Made by a program: the position numbers and the translations under genes. Below, one piece after another: positions 44,091 to 53,744 of a DNA stretch of 64,000 nucleotides. The notes under the pieces are model-generated. The model did not search any database, was not told the DNA's origin, and worked only from the letters and a program-made list of their open reading frames with translations. This DNA comes from Teredinibacter sp. KSP-S5-2 (GTDB lineage Bacteria > Pseudomonadota > Gammaproteobacteria > Pseudomonadales > Cellvibrionaceae), in contig NZ_CP120416.1 in NCBI RefSeq assembly GCF_032773895.1, forward strand, positions 4,369,001 to 4,433,000, in the 5' to 3' direction. The first letter of the stretch is position 1. Each line of letters starts with the position of its first letter.

Positions 44091-46991
44091 GTGAAATTTT
44101 CGGCAAACGCATTGAATAAACCGGCGGCAACACGCGAAGCCCAGCAGCCTATTGCACTGGAAAATAGCTTCGACCGACATAACTTGAATGTATTGCTCAA
44201 GCGGTTTATGCAGATAAACCTGGGCCGCCTGCAACGCATGCGAGAAGCATTAAGCGAACGCCAGCAACGAATCATCGATGTATTGCCACTGTTATTTCAC
44301 TGCAACCACCCAATGCTACCTGGCTATGTATCCCGCCAGACACCGGCTCGCCTTTCGAACTATAAGCCCGACAAAAACGACCTTCGCCTAGGTAAAACCA
44401 TCGCACGTAGTTTTACGCTTACCTACGAGCCAGAAAAAGAAGACGACATCCATGGTATCTATATCATGGGCAGCGTCGGCACCATAGCCCAAAGCGAAAA
44501 GAGTGATCTAGATATTTGGCTTTGCCATCGCCCGGGTTTGTCCAAAACCGCACTGAAGGAACTGGAAGAAAAGTGCACCAAGATTTGTGATTGGGCTGAT
44601 GGAATGCGCCTGGAGATGCACATTTTTTTAATGGAGTGCGACTCTTTCAAGCAAGGAAATATTTCCGCCTTAAATGAAGAATCCAGCGGCTCAGCACAAC
44701 GACTTTTATTGCTCGACGAATTTTATCGCACAGCTATTTACCTCGGCGGCCGCATGCCGCTGTGGTGGTTTGTTCCGCCAGAGGCGGAGCACAACTACAC
44801 TGAGCACGCAGAGGAACTTCTCCATAAACGCTTTCTGCGTTCAGACTTAGTATTGGATTTTGGTGGCGTTGCTTCTATTCCAGACGGAGAGTTCGTCGGC
44901 GCAGGCATATGGCAACTCTACAAAGCCATCGAATCACCCTACAAATCTGTATTAAAGCTATTGCTGCTTGAGGCCTACGTTCAGGACCATCCCAAAATTG
45001 AACCCCTATCAATGAGCTACAAGAAAAAAGTGTACAAGGGGGATATCAATATTGATGAGCTGGACAGCTACTTAATGATTTACCGCCGTATAGAAAAATA
45101 TCTCAAGCGGGATAAGCAGGCAAAACGACTCGAATTGGCTCGCAGGTGTTTCTACTTTAAAGCGAACAAACCCTTAAGCAAGCCACCTCGTAATGTTCGA
45201 AAATCCTGGCAACGACAACTACTAGAGAGGCTGGTGGCCGAGTGGAGCTGGGGCGCATCGCAAATTTCTATGATGGATAAACGCAACCATTGGAAAGCCT
45301 CCGATGTGACATCCGAACGCAGCATGCTGGTTGGTGAACTTAACCATTGCTACCGGATTCTTCTGGAGTTTGCTGCTGCCACCGGCGCAGCCAGAGCAAT
45401 TTCCGCAGAAGAAATCACCATACTGGGTCGAAAACTCCAAGCGGCGTTTGAAAGAAAACCGGGAAAAATAGAATGGGTTAACCCCGGAATATCAAAAGAC
45501 TTATCCGAAGATGTGGTCGGTCTGTCGGAAGTGTACGACGAAAACTCAGACAGCAAAGTCTGGACGGCTTTTTCCCAGGATGCCGAAGATATTCACCCAG
45601 GCGGAACCGCCATTAAATCCTCCGCGAGCCTGAGCGAATTAGTGCTCTGGTGTTACTTCAATGGCGTCATCACCTACGACACTCGTATTGAAGTTCAACA
45701 GGCTCCTTCGTTATCTGAGTTTGAATTACGCAAACTTATATCGACCTATCAAAACTGGATGCCTTTACCTCTGGCACCACGAAGCCACAAAGATTTCAAG
45801 AAAGTTACCACTCCCACCCACGTACTGATTCTGCTTAACGTTGGTAAATCACCGGCACCGCATTTAGATGAACAGGGTATCCAACGTTTAAGCAACAATA
45901 TGGACGCGTTGCGCTACAGCGGTTTCGAAGAAAATCTGGTGGTTTCGGTCGATATAGTGACCCGAAACAGCTGGGACGAAATTTATACGCGCCGTTTCGA
46001 TCGTGATACCGCGTTGCTCGATGCGTTAAAAGATTATCTGCAATTGTGCTTACCTGGCACCCATCATCGCCCACCAAAGTTGTCGGTAGTATGCATTGGC
46101 AGTACACACGCCAATATAATCAGTCATCGAGTCGGCAACTGGTTTAAAGAAATATCCCAGTGCTATTACAGCGGCGCTTACCCGCCATCAACACGTTATT
46201 TATTTGAAATGGGTGGACGATTCTATAGCCTGCAGTTCCAAAGTCATAAATTACTGATCGAATCACATACTTCCGAAACAAGATTACTTGAGAATCTAGG
46301 CAAAGATCAGCAGCGATACAGCCCGGTTGTGGTAGACAGCAACGCGCTAAAACGCCATCCGATTAAGGCTATTGCAAAAACCAGCCGCCCGGAAGCCATT
46401 AACGTTTATTTTCGGCGTTTTGATATTGGCACAGAGCTGTATGTTGTCGATGAAAAAGGCTCCATTAATCACACCGTCTGGCGGGGCCAGAGAAACTACA
46501 GCCCATTAAAACCGTTACACCGTTTTTTGCGCTCTGTGATTACCCGACAAACACAAATGAATGAAAACCTGATGGCGGATTTCGGTATTTATCCGATTCA
46601 TTTTTATGAGTTGGAAAAAAGCCTGGATCAAAGCTTTAATGCAGTGGCCAAAAAAGTCTCGTCAGAAATTCATCAAGTGGCCATGTTTGAAGTCAAAGCC
46701 ATCGCTTTTAAAGACAACGACGATAGGGTGCACTTCGATTTCCATTGCGATGATCAGGAGTTCTCGGCACTATCATTTGGCGATCAACTCTATCTCGTGG
46801 TTGCGCAATTTATCTTGTCCCGACGACGGGATAAAAAGCATTACCCGATTTACATAACTGATCTGGACCTCAGCCTAGTTGCGGATGAGTATAGTGAACA
46901 AAATGAACTTCAAATCACTCACTACCTCAGCACCAAACACCTATTGGAAGCACGCTTAAATCAAGCGATCGGGATTTTACTTAGGGCTTAA
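44091..46991 (+). CDS. cyaA: Class I adenylate cyclase
   Basis: A 966-residue cytoplasmic enzyme making cAMP from ATP. The N-terminal catalytic domain contains IMGSVGTIAQSEKSDLDIWL, the class I nucleotidyltransferase signature with DxD, followed by CHRPGLSK and FLMECDSF. The C-terminal two thirds form the regulatory domain. The start is GTG with AGGA about eight bases upstream; non-ATG starts limiting cyaA translation are known in enterics. The product would activate CRP/Vfr, for which a perfect site lies at 10326-10347. Confidence 0.96.
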   Translation: MKFSANALNKPAATREAQQPIALENSFDRHNLNVLLKRFMQINLGRLQRMREALSERQQRIIDVLPLLFHCNHPMLPGYVSRQTPARLSNYKPDKNDLRLGKTIARSFTLTYEPEKEDDIHGIYIMGSVGTIAQSEKSDLDIWLCHRPGLSKTALKELEEKCTKICDWADGMRLEMHIFLMECDSFKQGNISALNEESSGSAQRLLLLDEFYRTAIYLGGRMPLWWFVPPEAEHNYTEHAEELLHKRFLRSDLVLDFGGVASIPDGEFVGAGIWQLYKAIESPYKSVLKLLLLEAYVQDHPKIEPLSMSYKKKVYKGDINIDELDSYLMIYRRIEKYLKRDKQAKRLELARRCFYFKANKPLSKPPRNVRKSWQRQLLERLVAEWSWGASQISMMDKRNHWKASDVTSERSMLVGELNHCYRILLEFAAATGAARAISAEEITILGRKLQAAFERKPGKIEWVNPGISKDLSEDVVGLSEVYDENSDSKVWTAFSQDAEDIHPGGTAIKSSASLSELVLWCYFNGVITYDTRIEVQQAPSLSEFELRKLISTYQNWMPLPLAPRSHKDFKKVTTPTHVLILLNVGKSPAPHLDEQGIQRLSNNMDALRYSGFEENLVVSVDIVTRNSWDEIYTRRFDRDTALLDALKDYLQLCLPGTHHRPPKLSVVCIGSTHANIISHRVGNWFKEISQCYYSGAYPPSTRYLFEMGGRFYSLQFQSHKLLIESHTSETRLLENLGKDQQRYSPVVVDSNALKRHPIKAIAKTSRPEAINVYFRRFDIGTELYVVDEKGSINHTVWRGQRNYSPLKPLHRFLRSVITRQTQMNENLMADFGIYPIHFYELEKSLDQSFNAVAKKVSSEIHQVAMFEVKAIAFKDNDDRVHFDFHCDDQEFSALSFGDQLYLVVAQFILSRRRDKKHYPIYITDLDLSLVADEYSEQNELQITHYLSTKHLLEARLNQAIGILLRA

Positions 46992-47087
46992 AGCTAAGCT
47001 CCTGTTAGATTTTCCAGCCCCATCGAAAAAGAACGCAGCAGCAGGTATAATTCTTCGCCTCAACCAGCCTGAGTTAGATATATCAAC

Positions 47088-47234
47088 GTGTCTCGTATTG
47101 CCATATATATAGTAATAACACTATTGGCCTGCTCACTTTCGAGCTGTGGCCAAAAGGGGCCGTTGCGCCTACCTGCCGAACCGGTGCAGCAAGAACAACA
47201 ACTTCCCAGTGACTCCCAACCCGCAGACGAATAG
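47088..47234 (+). CDS. lptM: LPS-assembly-associated lipoprotein LptM (YifL/LppL)
   Basis: A 48-residue lipoprotein. The signal peptide ends LSSC, and the mature start CGQKGPLRLP is the diagnostic LptM motif (CGxKGPLxxP). In E. coli LptM binds the LptDE lipopolysaccharide translocon and helps its disulphide maturation. The start is GTG at 47088. Its place between cyaA and lysA/dapF is the conserved one. The tail is short and Gln/Asp-rich. Confidence 0.9.
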   Translation: MSRIAIYIVITLLACSLSSCGQKGPLRLPAEPVQQEQQLPSDSQPADE

Positions 47235-47261
47235 TCCAGCGGTTATCAGTGAATAAAACCC

Positions 47262-48506
47262 ATGCAAGACTTTACCTATATCAATAATGAACTTCATGCC
47301 GAACAATGCTCATTAAATGAGCTGGCAAACACCTATGGCACACCGTTGTATGTATACAGCCGGGCAGCCTTTGAAAGACATTTCAACGACTATGCACAAG
47401 CGCTTGGCGACCACCCTGGGAAAATCTGTTATGCGGTAAAAGCCAACTCCAATATCGCGGTGTTACAGGTTCTGGCCAAGTTGGGGGCCGGCTTTGATAT
47501 CGTTTCCCAAGGCGAATTGCAACGCGTATTAAAAGCGGGTGGCGATCCAGGGAAAGTGATTTTTTCCGGTGTGGGCAAAACTGTTACCGAAATGCGTTTC
47601 GCCCTGGAAGCGGGTATCGACTGTTTTAATGTCGAATCCGATGCTGAACTGGATGTTTTGTCCAAAGTCGCAGGCGAGCTTGGTAAAACTGCACGCATCT
47701 CCATCCGTGTTAACCCTGATGTGGATGCCAATACACACCCTTATATTTCCACCGGCTTAAAAGAAAACAAGTTTGGTGTGGATATTACCCAGGCACCAGA
47801 GGTATACCGTCGGGCAGCACAATTACCCAATTTGAATGTCGTAGGGGTAGATTGCCACATCGGCTCACAGCTCACAGACGTTACACCTTTCTACGACACA
47901 TTGGATCGACTGCTTGCATTAATTGATGAGCTTGCAGAAAGCGGCATTACGATTGAGCACCTGGATTTAGGCGGCGGTATTGGGGTCACCTACAAAGATG
48001 AAGTGCCGCCATCCATTGCCGAATACGTTAACGCCGTTAAAGACAAAATCGCTGGTCGTAACCTACACCTTGTGTTTGAACCGGGGCGCTCCATTGCCGC
48101 CAACGCCGGCGTAATGTTGACCGAAGTGCTTTATTTAAAGCCGACTGAACACAAAAACTTTGCCATAGTGGATGCAGCGATGAATGACAATATTCGTCCA
48201 TCGTTGTACAGCGCCTGGCAAGAAATAAAACCGCTTACTCAATCTGAAGCGAAAACAGAAAACTGGGATATCGTTGGCCCCGTCTGCGAAACCGGCGATT
48301 TTCTGGCCAAAAACCGTGAGCTCGCGGTTCAGCAGGGCGACCGATTGGCGTTAATGTCCAGCGGTGCCTACGGTTTTGTCATGTCATCCAACTACAACAG
48401 CCGAGGCAGAGCGGCAGAAATACTTGTCGACGGTAAACAACATCACGTTATTCGCCAACGAGAAGTTTTCGATGATTTGATTCAAGGCGAATACTTACCT
48501 GGCTAA
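47262..48506 (+). CDS. lysA: Diaminopimelate decarboxylase
   Basis: A 414-residue fold-type III PLP enzyme, last step of lysine synthesis. The PLP lysine is in ICYAVKANSN. Others: IRVNPDVDANTHPYISTG, KENKFGVDI, glycine loop LDLGGGIGVTY, FEPGRSIAANAG, and the active-site Cys in GPVCETGDFLA. Followed by dapF, which makes its substrate precursor, so both act in the same pathway. The Shine-Dalgarno is weak, suggesting coupling to lptM 27 bases upstream. Confidence 0.97.
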   Translation: MQDFTYINNELHAEQCSLNELANTYGTPLYVYSRAAFERHFNDYAQALGDHPGKICYAVKANSNIAVLQVLAKLGAGFDIVSQGELQRVLKAGGDPGKVIFSGVGKTVTEMRFALEAGIDCFNVESDAELDVLSKVAGELGKTARISIRVNPDVDANTHPYISTGLKENKFGVDITQAPEVYRRAAQLPNLNVVGVDCHIGSQLTDVTPFYDTLDRLLALIDELAESGITIEHLDLGGGIGVTYKDEVPPSIAEYVNAVKDKIAGRNLHLVFEPGRSIAANAGVMLTEVLYLKPTEHKNFAIVDAAMNDNIRPSLYSAWQEIKPLTQSEAKTENWDIVGPVCETGDFLAKNRELAVQQGDRLALMSSGAYGFVMSSNYNSRGRAAEILVDGKQHHVIRQREVFDDLIQGEYLPG

Positions 48507-48644
48507 CTGTTAACGGATAGCTCACGACAGAGAGAAACAGTGGTACTATTCACCCAACTGTCATTTTTGTATAGGACGCCAATAAGTAATACAACGCCGC
48601 TCAAGTAAGCGGCACAGTGTTCCCGCGTCCTCTAAGGATTCACT

Positions 48645-49475
48645 GTGAGACTTCGCTTTACCAAAATGCACGGCTTGGGTAATGACTTTGTCATGATCGA
48701 TGCCGTCAGCCAGAAAATCACTATTACACCAGAACGGGCACGCAAGCTCGCTGATCGTCACTTTGGTATTGGCTGCGATCAAGTATTGATTGTCGAGCCC
48801 CCTCAAACACGCGAAGCGGATTTTCGATATCGCATATTCAATGAAGACGGCAGCGAAGTTGAGAACTGCGGCAATGGTGCTCGCTGCTTTGCGTTATTTG
48901 TTCGCGACCGGGGCTTAACCCACAAACGCGAAATCCGTGTTGAAACTGCTGGTGGCAATATGACACTAATGGTTCACGCCGATGATACCGTGACGGTCAA
49001 CATGGGCATCCCCAGGTTAGAACCGGCAGACATTCCTTTTAAACGGGATTCGCGTGACGCTCAATATTCCCTACAATTAAAAAAACAGGCTCTGACCATT
49101 GGTGCAGTGTCCATGGGTAACCCACATGCGGTCACGGTAGTACGTGACGTAAAACGTTTCCCAGTGCATAAAGTTGGTCCTCATGTGGAAAAGCATAAAG
49201 ATTTTCCAGAGCGCGTCAACGCGGGGTTTATGCAAATTGTCAATCGCGGCGAAATCCGTCTACGTGTTTTTGAACGTGGAGTCGGCGAGACGCTGGCCTG
49301 CGGCACGGGCGCATGTGCAGCAGTTGTATCCGGTCAGGTAACCGGTCAACTGGATAACGATGTCACCGTACATCTACCCGGAGGAGATTTGCGCATAGAA
49401 TGGGAAGGAGAGGGCAAGCCTGTTATGATGACCGGACCTGCCACCTTTGTATTTCATGGGCAAATAAAAATATGA
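48645..49475 (+). CDS. dapF: Diaminopimelate epimerase
   Basis: A 276-residue PLP-independent epimerase converting LL- to meso-diaminopimelate. The two catalytic cysteines are in ENCGNGARC and [12 protein letters not shown]. The start [12 protein letters not shown] block is present at residues 8-19. GTG start with AAGGA six bases upstream. The stop overlaps the next gene as ATGA. Confidence 0.97.
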   Translation: MRLRFTKMHGLGNDFVMIDAVSQKITITPERARKLADRHFGIGCDQVLIVEPPQTREADFRYRIFNEDGSEVENCGNGARCFALFVRDRGLTHKREIRVETAGGNMTLMVHADDTVTVNMGIPRLEPADIPFKRDSRDAQYSLQLKKQALTIGAVSMGNPHAVTVVRDVKRFPVHKVGPHVEKHKDFPERVNAGFMQIVNRGEIRLRVFERGVGETLACGTGACAAVVSGQVTGQLDNDVTVHLPGGDLRIEWEGEGKPVMMTGPATFVFHGQIKI

Positions 49476-50158
49476 GTGATAGCAATCTGACGGATACAAA
49501 AACGCCAATTCGGGAAGAAGACATTTCGTTCTACCTTCGATCTCATTTGAACTTTTTTGAATCACACCCAGATTTGCTTAGTGAGCTGCGCTTACCCCAC
49601 GCTTCTGGTGGAGCCGTTTCACTGGTTGAACGTCAGGTTTCCATACTTCGCGAGCGCAATATGGAAATGCGACAGCGGTTAAGTAACCTGCTGGATAATG
49701 CACGAGACAACGATCGCCTGTTCGATAAAACCAAACGGCTGGTACTCGCTCTACTGGAATGTAATGAACTTGGCGATCTGGTCGATGCACTCTATTACAG
49801 CTTCGATAAAGAATTTGGTATTCATTACACCCGCCTGGTGCTATTTAGCTCCAAACAACTGGATTGCGGTGCAGCTCGACAGGACAGTGTATTTAACGCA
49901 CGCGAACATGTTGGCAAACGCTTGAAATCACCCAGGGCGGTAAGTGGTGGTCTGGATATCCGCGAAATACAGTATTTGTTCGACAACGACTCACCAAACA
50001 TCGGCTCTGCTGCACTTGCGGTATTAATTCACGGCACACCTATTGGCTTGCTTGCCATTGGCAATCAAGACCCCAAATACTACAACTCGGGAATGGGGAC
50101 ACTGTTTCTCTCATACATTGCTGAAGTGTTAAACCGGTTGTTACCCAAGTATCTGTGA
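49472..50158 (+). CDS. DUF484 family protein
   Basis: A 228-residue protein. The N-terminus has the DUF484 block [20 protein letters not shown], a central coiled coil ([20 protein letters not shown]), then a GAF-like domain. The ATG overlaps the dapF stop (ATGA), so the longer frame from 49400 is rejected. The dapF-DUF484-xerC order is widely conserved in gammaproteobacteria. Function is not established. Confidence 0.9.
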   Translation: MSDSNLTDTKTPIREEDISFYLRSHLNFFESHPDLLSELRLPHASGGAVSLVERQVSILRERNMEMRQRLSNLLDNARDNDRLFDKTKRLVLALLECNELGDLVDALYYSFDKEFGIHYTRLVLFSSKQLDCGAARQDSVFNAREHVGKRLKSPRAVSGGLDIREIQYLFDNDSPNIGSAALAVLIHGTPIGLLAIGNQDPKYYNSGMGTLFLSYIAEVLNRLLPKYL

Positions 50159-50196
50159 GATAAACCTCGACCTAGATAGACAACAGGAGCTGGCAG

Positions 50197-51102
50197 ATGT
50201 CGAATCTTTTTCTGCAAAAAGAAATCGACATGTTTTCGACATACTTGGCCACGGAACGCCAGCTTTCCAAGCACACCCACGATAATTATGTACGAGACCT
50301 GATCAAACTTCAGCAGTATGGCGTGTCCGAACAGTTGAACCAAGTGCAGGATATTCAGGTAATCCATTTACGATTGTTGATTGGAAAATTACGTCAACAG
50401 GGACTCGCGACAAAAAGTATTCAGCGCTGGCTGTCGAGCATTAAAATGTTTTTCCGCTTTTGTAAAAAACAGAGATGGGTAACAACGAACCCAACGGAAG
50501 GTATTCAAGCACCGAAAGCAGACAAAAAATTACCGAAAACCATGGATGCCGATCAGGTCAGTCAGTTGCTTAACATTGATGGTAGCGACTTTTTAAGCTG
50601 TCGGGATAAAGCCATGCTCGAAATCACCTATTCCTCCGGGCTGCGCTTATCCGAATTGGCGGGGCTTAACCTCCATGATCTGGATCTAAAAGCAGCCACA
50701 CTCAGAGTTATAGGTAAAGGCAACAAAACCCGTCAATTACCTATTGGCAGTTATGCCCTACGCGCATTGCAAGACTGGTTAGGACAACGCAAGACACAAC
50801 TCAAAGATCAAGATGAGCAAGCGGTGTTTATTTCGCAACGAGGAATACGAATCAGCGTACGTAATATTCAGGAACGTTTTAAAAAAATTGGCGCATCCCA
50901 GGTAGGGCAACACTTGCATCCGCATATGCTTCGACATTCTTTCGCCAGTCATTTACTGGAATCCAGCGGCGACTTACGGGCGGTACAGGAGTTACTTGGC
51001 CACGAAAATATTTCAACCACTCAAATCTATACCCATCTGGATTTTCAACATCTGGCCAAGGTATATGATCAGGCCCATCCAAGAGCAAACAAGAAATCCT
51101 GA
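50197..51102 (+). CDS. xerC: Site-specific tyrosine recombinase XerC
   Basis: A 301-residue recombinase that, with XerD, resolves chromosome dimers at dif. An N-terminal SAM-like DNA-binding domain (YLATERQLSKHTHDNYVRDL) precedes the catalytic domain with Arg in SSGLRLSELAGL, Lys in VIGKGNKTRQLP, HMLRHSFASHLL, LGHENISTTQIY (His and Tyr nucleophile). All catalytic residues are present. GGAG lies seven bases before the ATG. Confidence 0.95.
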   Translation: MSNLFLQKEIDMFSTYLATERQLSKHTHDNYVRDLIKLQQYGVSEQLNQVQDIQVIHLRLLIGKLRQQGLATKSIQRWLSSIKMFFRFCKKQRWVTTNPTEGIQAPKADKKLPKTMDADQVSQLLNIDGSDFLSCRDKAMLEITYSSGLRLSELAGLNLHDLDLKAATLRVIGKGNKTRQLPIGSYALRALQDWLGQRKTQLKDQDEQAVFISQRGIRISVRNIQERFKKIGASQVGQHLHPHMLRHSFASHLLESSGDLRAVQELLGHENISTTQIYTHLDFQHLAKVYDQAHPRANKKS

Positions 51103-51104
51103 CT

Positions 51105-51644
51105 ATGAAAAAGGCTAGTGACCTGCCCAATTCTATTCAGAAGAAGTTATACGCTTTATTTCTGGTTATTTTCACACCACTGTTTCTGTTTGGAATTTAC
51201 AGTCAAAACCTATACTTTTCTGCCAACAAATTATTATTTAGTTGCAACATAGAAGCGATAACCATTCAAGGAAAAGTCACTGAACGAAAAGATTCAAAGG
51301 GTTACTACTGGTTAAAACTTGAGGGTTCTACCGCACCCGACTTTACCTACATATTTTTCAATGATCCGTATTCTGGAACACAACCAAACTACGCAACGCG
51401 CCCGGAAAAATCGGACGTTGTAAAAATTCAGGCACTGCCATGCAGGGAAGACCATTGGCTAGGAAAAGAAATATATACAAAAGACGGTGAGCTACTAAAA
51501 AACAGTAGCACATTTGAGTCAGCTCGACGTTATGCCTGGTTAATTATTCTGGTGTACTTTATTACTCTGGCAATTTTTCTCGGCTACCCTGCCTATTGGC
51601 TTATTAAGCTATGGCAACTTAGAAAAACCGGTAGTTCAACCTAA
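51105..51644 (+). CDS. Membrane protein of unknown function, coupled to xerC
   Basis: A 179-residue protein with two membrane helices: one near residues 14-36 (YALFLVIFTPLFLFGIYSQN) and one near the C-terminus (AWLIILVYFITLAIFLGYPA). Between is a loop of ~105 residues with a beta-rich section (ITIQGKVTERKDSKGYYWLK) and two cysteines. The start lies two bases after the xerC stop, so it is translationally coupled. In Pseudomonas I recall a HAD hydrolase gene here instead. No family recognised. Confidence 0.68.
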   Translation: MKKASDLPNSIQKKLYALFLVIFTPLFLFGIYSQNLYFSANKLLFSCNIEAITIQGKVTERKDSKGYYWLKLEGSTAPDFTYIFFNDPYSGTQPNYATRPEKSDVVKIQALPCREDHWLGKEIYTKDGELLKNSSTFESARRYAWLIILVYFITLAIFLGYPAYWLIKLWQLRKTGSST

Positions 51645-51667
51645 GCAAAAATTCAAGGTCAACCCAT

Positions 51668-51910
51668 TTAAATTGGCTGACCACCATAATTCGATTCCGG
51701 CTTCTTGGGTGGATCGGCAATCACATTGGAATCAATCTGCTGAATCTGTCCTCCGGACGCTAGAAAAGCATCAATTTGCTCCTGCAACTTTTGCCGTTCT
51801 CGTTCCTTTGCAGATAATTGCGACCCCGGATCATCGATAGCAGATATAGTATCCATATCCATTTCATCTTCTACAGAATTGTCATCATCGTAATCGTCTG
51901 TTTCGTTCAT
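51668..51910 (-). CDS. sutA: SutA-like RNA polymerase-binding transcription factor
   Basis: An 80-residue acidic protein. The N-terminus is Asp/Glu-rich and probably disordered, followed by a charged helix (SAKERERQKLQEQIDAFLAS). The C-terminus GGQIQQIDSNVIADPPKKPE, ending YGGQPI, closely resembles the conserved end of Pseudomonas SutA, which binds RNA polymerase and supports transcription in slow-growing cells. Its position between xerC and the PII/amtB genes also matches what I recall for Pseudomonas. The N-terminal acidic arm is shorter than in Pseudomonas SutA. Confidence 0.75.
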   Translation of the reverse strand: MNETDDYDDDNSVEDEMDMDTISAIDDPGSQLSAKERERQKLQEQIDAFLASGGQIQQIDSNVIADPPKKPESNYGGQPI

Positions 51911-52368
51911 TTTTTACTCAGCCCTAACTTGAATATGTAATAAAAACTCAATAAAAATGGGTTGAAAGATTTCCGATAATTTATAGACCAGGTCCATTTT
52001 AGAATCATCATTTTATTTTATATTTGTTTAGTTTTTTTTGTTCTATTTATATTAATAATTCCCTCCTGTGGGTTATTAGTAAAATTTCTCGCAAACTTCA
52101 TCGCAAAATTTGTGAATATCTACATGATTAACTATCCTGCCGGAAAATTTTTGCCATAAAAATACAAGTGCGCTAAGTGAGATACGTTCATGGTAAGGCA
52201 ATAAAAAAATGTAGCTCTCATCTTATCAGCTTTGCGCAAAAAACGCGGCTTTGCATTGCTCATATCATATTCCACTGGCTAAACTACTCACCTCTGTCGA
52301 TGGTTAGTATTTTTATACTTTCAACCGGACAGTCTTCATATAACGCAAGTTGCCCCAAGGGGAATACG
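51911..52368. other. AT-rich divergent intergenic region
   Basis: 458 bases with no supported gene, between the sutA-like gene and the DUF523 gene. Conspicuously AT-rich around 51995-52070 with long T runs. The in-frame extension of the DUF523 reading frame back to 52177 does not resemble protein of that family and lacks a Shine-Dalgarno. Promoters for both flanking genes should lie here. Confidence 0.5.
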
Positions 52369-53028
52369 TTGGACTCCATTCGTAAAATCAAACCCGTCGT
52401 TGTAGTCAGTGCTTGCTTACTTGGTGAAAAGGTTCGCTACGACGGCCAGCACAAACAACAAGGCTCCTGGTTAAACGAGTTAAGCGACTGGGTTGAGATT
52501 CAAAAAGTCTGCCCAGAAGTTGAATCCGGTTTGAGCACACCCAGACCACCAGTACACCTAGTAAAAAAAGGGGATAGAATTCGAGCTGTTGGTCGTGATA
52601 TTCCTTCACTTGATGTAACGGATCAGCTAGTGCACTTTTCAACTCATTTTCACCAGTGCCAAGTCTACGATGCAGCTATTCTAAAAAGCCGCTCCCCAAG
52701 TTGCGGGGTCGGTTCCACCCCCCATCAACTGGGAGATGGGAAACGGGTATTAAGTAACGGTATTTTCAGTCAGGCATTAATGGATGCTTTTTCCACCAGT
52801 ATTGTTTTTGAAGAATCCTGGTTTAACGATGGTGGAGCAGTCAGAGACTTTCTTCTGGCAACCTATTTGGAAAGCTACTTAAAGGCCAAGTTGATTACTC
52901 AGAATTATCAATCCAGATTACTCACACTGATTGATAAACTCACCAACCACAGCAGTAACGATTACGCCCGCGATTTACATAACGAACTTTTTAATAAATA
53001 CATATTTTGGCCTGACCTAAGAGGCTAG
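52369..53028 (+). CDS. DUF523 family protein with C-terminal extension
   Basis: About 219 residues. The DUF523 core is clear: VVVSACLLGEKVRYDGQHK, VEIQKVCPEVESGLSTPRPP and DAAILKSRSPSCGVGSTPHQ, with conserved cysteines in SACLLG, VCPE and SPSCG, probably a metal or cluster site. After the core (about 155 residues) a helical extension of ~60 residues follows (ATYLESYLKAKLITQNYQSR), not typical for the short family. The TTG at 52369 with AAGGGGA six bases upstream is preferred to the frame start at 52177. Biochemical role unknown. Confidence 0.82.
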   Translation: MDSIRKIKPVVVVSACLLGEKVRYDGQHKQQGSWLNELSDWVEIQKVCPEVESGLSTPRPPVHLVKKGDRIRAVGRDIPSLDVTDQLVHFSTHFHQCQVYDAAILKSRSPSCGVGSTPHQLGDGKRVLSNGIFSQALMDAFSTSIVFEESWFNDGGAVRDFLLATYLESYLKAKLITQNYQSRLLTLIDKLTNHSSNDYARDLHNELFNKYIFWPDLRG

Positions 53029-53133
53029 CAACAGAGACAAAACAGCGCGTGAGGGAGTAGCATCATTTACATTAGGGCGTTCGATAGCCAATCAGACCCT
53101 CTTGAAGGAGGCGCGGAAGGACAAATTACAAAC

Positions 53134-53169
53134 AAAAAAAAGCCTCGCCGAAAACAGCGAGGCTTTTTT
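53134..53169. terminator. Bidirectional Rho-independent terminator
   Basis: AGCCTCGC/GCGAGGCT stem (53141-53148, 53157-53164) with CGAAAACA loop, flanked by A and T runs. It lies between DUF523 (+) and glnK (-). Confidence 0.92.
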
Positions 53170-53184
53170 CTAACACACTGACAA

Positions 53185-53541
<357 letters not shown>

Positions 53542-53744
53542 CTAATGCACCCAACCGTTTAGCACACCAGTGATGTTTAATGGTTATATTCAGTTCATAA
53601 ACAAATTTACACTGAACTCACGCTAAACTCAAAGTTTTACCTAACCAGGTTGATGCAGATTAAACCTTGTACAGACGACACCACCGGGGCTTTGTTGCTG
53701 CGATATGTCGCCTGTATTGTCATTTCTATATTTCTACTAATACA

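Noticed and set aside
49400-49471. Longer DUF484 start at 49400
   Set aside because: It would overlap dapF by 76 bases; the ATGA overlap at 49472 is the usual arrangement and gives the family N-terminus.
52177-52368. N-terminal extension of the DUF523 protein
   Set aside because: No Shine-Dalgarno at 52177, sequence unlike the family, and a well-placed AAGGGGA precedes the TTG at 52369.
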